A DNA stretch of 64,000 bases, taken from assembly GCA_027563935.2 (NCBI GenBank), contig CM050449.1, positions 46,846,507 through 46,910,506 on the forward strand, given 5' to 3'. This document shows positions 59,957 to 64,000 of this stretch, piece by piece. A program made the position numbers and the translations under genes. Positions within the stretch are counted from its first letter, which is position 1. The number at the start of each line of letters is the position of its first letter. The stretch comes from Costus lasius (lineage: Eukaryota > Streptophyta > Magnoliopsida > Zingiberales > Costaceae). The notes beneath the pieces were generated by a model. The model did not search any database. It was not told where the DNA came from and worked only from the letters and a program-made list of their open reading frames with translations.

Positions 59957-62051
59957 TGGATTGACCCGCTGTGAGGATTTGACTTGGTGTCATAGGTCAA
60001 ATCTCACAATGACAGAGATTTACTCGTCATTGACTTGAGGGCATAGATATCTCTATATGGTAAGGGATGTACTTTGATACAACCTAACACTCTGCGTAAC
60101 AGGGGAGTCATAACGGTTGTCATTGGGCATATCTTGAGCCATATGAGAGATTCAATGTGCCAATAGAGGATTTGCCCCTTCCCTACGGGGAAGTTTGATG
60201 TCCATGGGCCCTTACATGGTGCATGACTAAAAGTGTGTGGCCACACCCAGGTTAAGCCTGAATAGAGTCATGGCCATTGATGTTGGAATTAACAAGTGTG
60301 ACACACTTATTCGACTTGGATGATCAGCTTGGCAAAAGGACTAGAGTGAACATATATCTTGTCGCAGTTTTAGGGGATGTCGATGACGACTCCATTCCGA
60401 GGACTTGGGTAGCAGTGATGTACTGCTATGTTCCACTCATTATTTGTGATGATTTGAGGTTATCACTGCCAACGTCTGAGGAACCTACAGGGTGGCACAC
60501 CTAGACACTCGAGATATCGTATTGATCGAGTTGCCTATAATCGAGTCATTTAGTTGATTCGAGTCAGTTTGGGAGTCCGATGCATCGCGGATGCGTCTGA
60601 TGAGTTGGAGATGATCTTTTGGGATGATGTTGCGTTTTAACTTCTGTTGACCCCGGTTGACCTTCGGGTGACCACATTAGACCTCGATGGATTGGGTCTA
60701 GTCAATGGGTCAAATGTCGCTGGATTTGTCCAGTTAATTGTCAACGTAATTTAAACGCAACACATGGGACCATAACTTAAGTAAATTAAAAAAATATTTA
60801 TATTCATTTTATTCACAACTTAAGTCATGGGGGCCACGCACAACTTAAGTGAATATTTATATTAGATATATTCATCACTTAAGTTGCGGATCGGCATCCA
60901 TTAAGCTTTAATGGATCTAGGTGCTTATTAATTATGAAAATTCGTAATTAAAAGACGCCGTAGCCAAAAATTGATGATAACTCTTCAACCTAGCCGCCAA
61001 GACCTCTCTCCTTCTTCCCCATGGCGACACCATGCAAGAACATGCTCCCCAAGGTGGATATGCCATGTTCTTCCACCATGGATGCAAGAAAAAGGCTTGG
61101 AGCCTTCTTCCTATCTTGATGATCTATTCTAAATGGGGTTGGCACAAGAGGAGATGGTATCTTCCTCTCCATGTTGCCTCCAAAGAAGGAGTGGCACCCA
61201 CATGGTGGAGATGGTGTCTTCTTCTTCAAAGATCACAAGAGAAGGATTGGAGTCTTCTTTCTTCCCTAATGGTAATTCCCTATAGTGGATTAGCGCATGT
61301 GGAAGCCCCTCTTTATACCATGGGCGCAACTTCCATGAAGTTGGCGCGTGTGGTAAAGGAAGAAGAAGAAGAGGAGTTTACAATATCTCTTCTCATCATG
61401 TTAGTGCATCTCTTTGGGGAGATTGGTGCTTACATTGATGGAGAAGGAGATCTTCCTCATGGGCACATCTTCTTGGTGGCACATGCCATGAGGAAAAGTG
61501 GCTAGACAAGAGAATAACACAAGTTGTAGAGCTTCCCTCTCCTTGTGATCAATCTCCTCCCTTCATCAATTCTTTGGCGCATCTTGGAGATGGCGCAAGC
61601 AAAGAGGGCAGCAACATAGGCAACATGATCTTCCTCCCGAAGGCTAGTACTAGGCGTGGATGGAAGAGGACTTCGAGGAGTCAGTGTGTGCACAATTGTA
61701 GAGGGCAAACACTTGTGTTCCTCTCCTGCGTCATCATCAACAAACCCTGGAAATATGCGAATAAAGGTATACTACTCTGACACATCCGGTGGATCACTCG
61801 TAAGGGATCTTGACTCTTAGGGTTATCATGTTTCGAGCTAACGCTTCCGCTATTATTAAAATTTTAAAATTGGCCCGGGGTGTCACATCCCGTTATCTTA
61901 ACCCCAAACAAGCAACACAAGTCACAAAGGAACAGGATGTTATCACACAGGATCGATGCACATGCTAAGTAAAACCAAGTTCAGGAAAAGTCGATCTGAA
62001 AATTTTCGAGAATCCATACATAGAATCTCCACGAAACATAATTTCACAAAT

Positions 62052-62188
62052 GTACCTGCCACCACGCAATACTTGCACTAGACATATGCAAGTCAACAGT
62101 TATATCAAAACCACATAAAATCCGTAAAATCCATAAATCACGTAGGGTACCTGCCACCAGGCAATACTTGCACTAGACATATGCAAGT
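62052..62188 (-). repeat. 95-bp-spaced direct repeat in G2
   Basis: A 42-bp segment starting GTACCTGCCACCA at 62052 recurs at 62147 with one mismatch; weaker similarity continues between the copies. Confidence 0.85.
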
Positions 62189-63940
62189 TCACATTTATAT
62201 CAAATCGGATCGCAAAATACGAATCAAATCAAAATTCGAAGCAAAGCCACAATATCGGTTTTATAAACTCATGGAACTAACATCAATGACCCAAACACCG
62301 AAAACAGGCCAAAGCCCTCGGTGACACAAAAATCAAAATCTCAAAACTGCCACAACCGGCAACACTGGTTGACAAAGTTTAGCCATAACCGGCCCCAGTT
62401 AACTAAACACAAAAAAATATCTTATACATCGCACCAGCATAGTTGTAGAGAAAATCACAATATCCATAACATACGCTAACTCAGGCAATGCGCCCCTGCT
62501 CTATGCCTGAAAATAATGAGGGGTGAGCTACACAGCCTAGTGAGTGGATAGTCTCAATCGACCATCCATAACATACACTCAAAGATACATGCAGATTGTT
62601 TTTAAAAATCTTTAGCAGAACATTATGTCAACATATAACTAAAACAAAGAACAGAAAATAAAGAACAGAACTCATATAAACAATTAAATGTACAGGCATC
62701 ACACAAATGTCACCCCAAAGTAACCAAAGTTCTAGAGCCATACTCTAAACCAACTAAACACACCAACCACTTAGTTGTTGTCCAGCATAAATCAAGAGTG
62801 ACCCCTAGGGTCCAACCCGGCTTTGGCCTAAGCACTGGGAGAAGCCTGCAAATCACATGCAACACAAATATGGACAGTGTGTAGACTCAAGAGGTGATCC
62901 CCATCCGGTCAAGATGTGATACCTTGATCTACACCACCCCATAACACAAAAATCTAAAAGTCTAAGAGTGATGAAATCAAGAGGTGGCCCCTGTCCGACC
63001 AAGACATGGCACTTTGCATCAATCACTCGTTCTCCCAAAGGGTTCCTTATCTGGACAACCACTAGACACAACTTATATCTTATTTCACAAAAGTGGACTC
63101 CTAAGTGTCGACCAGACTCTAGGATAGTCATTTTCATCACGATAATCACAACAGGCGGCTGAAACATCAACCCCTCACATATCACAAACACAGGGCTGAA
63201 ATCTCTAACCCCTAACATATCACATATAGACTATCCCCTTGAGTACACAGTTACACTTAGCCTTAGTCCTATCCATAATGGGTACACAGACCACAACACA
63301 TAACATTCGAAACCACATATAATCACATAATGTAGTGTAGTGTCCTTAGGTTTCATGCTAATCAGTTTAGTATACCCTTGCTAAGTTATCACCCAAGTTT
63401 CACAAACAAGGATACATGGCCATAAATATATAACATGCTGCACATAGAGAAACAATCATGGATCCTATAATATTATTAGCATTTATCAGGGCATCCATAA
63501 AATTAACATTAAACACATAATACTACATGTAGCCCACGGTTTCTATAACATATTATCTACTTAAACTTTAACCTTAGTTAACAAGAATTTCATGCTCAAG
63601 AATTACTGACTTAAAACTACCTAAATTCCATACAAGAAATATCGTAAAATTCATGTTGCAAGATTTCGGTTTTCATGAAAGATACACCTTGAGTTTCGGT
63701 TTTTAACATGGTAAGGTTTTCAAGAAATCAAATGTATCATCTAACACAACCAAGCGGATAGAATTCGAATAAGACACCCCACTCACCTCTTATCTTGAAC
63801 CGTGAACACCAAGATGAAGTTCCCTCCACAAACTCGTCTAAAGGCCTTGATGTTCTTAGGTAGACGCCACCAAAGGAAGAGAAACGCCACCAAACACCAA
63901 AGACGCCGGCCAAGGGAAAAAGAAGAGGAAGAAGAAAATT

Positions 63941-63980
63941 CGTCCAAGCCTTCAAGAAATCGCCCAAGCCTTCAAGAAAT
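63941..63980 (-). repeat. 20-bp tandem duplication in G2
   Basis: CGTCCAAGCCTTCAAGAAAT (63941-63960) and CGCCCAAGCCTTCAAGAAAT (63961-63980), one mismatch. Confidence 0.9.
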
Positions 63981-64000
63981 CGCCAACTTCTTTGCCCTAG

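Larger units (their letters stand above)
50598..61880 (+). mobile_element. C1: copia-type LTR (family C), interrupted by B5 and cut by G2
   Basis: LTR starting TGTTGGTGTATATGTCC at 50598, split by B5 (50825-59892) and resuming at 59898. It stops at CCCGGGG (61880), where G2 begins. The rejoined length is about 2.2 kb. Related A-family LTRs have about 10 more bases after CCCCGGGG, so the true end probably lies beyond G2, outside the window. No PBS is visible. The open frame at 61032-61505 falls in the LTR and is not a convincing gene. Confidence 0.8.
61881..64000 (-). mobile_element. G2: Tekay-like Ty3 LTR, minus strand, runs out of the window
   Basis: Starts TGTCACATCCCG at 61881, which is the LTR end (...CGGGATGTGACA) on the minus strand. 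It resembles G1 LTRs: GGGGTTAAG near the end, and two copies of the GTGCCA...GGGGCCACCTCTTGA module (minus strand, 62887 and 62977). No PBS complement lies to its left, so it is a solo LTR or the 3' LTR of an element extending right. Over 2.1 kb is visible. No coding sequence is seen; the frame at 63737-63967 is in the LTR. Confidence 0.65.

Noticed and set aside
61032..61505. 157-codon open frame on the plus strand
   Set aside because: It lies in the C1 LTR, has low-complexity Glu and Trp/Leu stretches, contains an internal direct repeat of LTR sequence, and matches no domain I know.
1..64000. Host genes, tRNA, rRNA, captured gene fragments
   Set aside because: Every long open frame is copia or Ty3 polyprotein; the remaining sequence is explained by LTRs, leaders or repeat fragments. 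No exon-like non-TE coding segment was seen.

Overview
This 64-kb window is plant nuclear DNA made essentially of nested LTR retrotransposons. I found no host gene, tRNA or rRNA gene. Evidence for a flowering plant: long-LTR (1.65-2.4 kb) Ty1/copia elements of Angela/BARE type with 1.6-1.8 kb untranslated leaders, a Ty3/gypsy chromovirus of the Tekay/Del type with a C-terminal chromodomain, and primer-binding sites matching plant initiator tRNA-Met (TGGTATCAGAGC). The species, and monocot versus dicot, cannot be told from the sequence. Names used here: A, B, C, D = four related copia LTR families; G = Ty3 Tekay-like; T = Ty3 Tat/Athila-like fragment.

Layout. The outer frame is A2 (+ strand), whose 5' LTR tail is at 29869-30128 and whose broken gag-pol lies in three blocks (31750-33594, 35813-36615, 45678-46347), ending in a truncated 3' LTR (46366-46620). 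A1 (- strand, 1-29868, left end outside the window) sits in the A2 5' LTR. B1 (- strand, 4704-24780, TSD GGTTT) sits in the A1 leader. B2 (+ strand, 12812-23782, TSD CTCAA) sits in the B1 5' LTR. Inside B2, in place of all copia coding sequence, is the Ty3 chromovirus G1 (15774-22635), which carries the only long intact gene of the window (1537 codons). A lone D-family LTR (D1, 26391-28819) interrupts the A1 5' LTR. A2 is also broken by B3, a remnant of leader plus 5' LTR (33595-35812, - strand), and by B4, a complete copia element (36616-45677, + strand, TSD GTGCC).

The right third. A Ty3 Tat/Athila-like fragment T1 (46621-50597) contains a solo A-family LTR (A3, 47188-49139, TSD TGATA). It then runs into a C-family LTR (C1, 50598-61880), which is split by B5, a very young complete copia element (50825-59892, - strand, TSD GTATA; I saw one difference between its 1652-bp LTRs). 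C1 is cut about 10 bp before its expected end by a minus-strand Tekay-like LTR (G2, from 61881 past the window edge).

How the parts work together. Each copia element encodes one Gag-protease-integrase-RT-RNase H polyprotein between LTRs. All five copia coding regions carry nonsense mutations or frameshifts, so any recent movement probably relied on proteins supplied in trans. The most interesting signals are non-coding: short hairpins kept at matching positions in LTRs and gag leaders of different families while their stem bases change in a compensating way.
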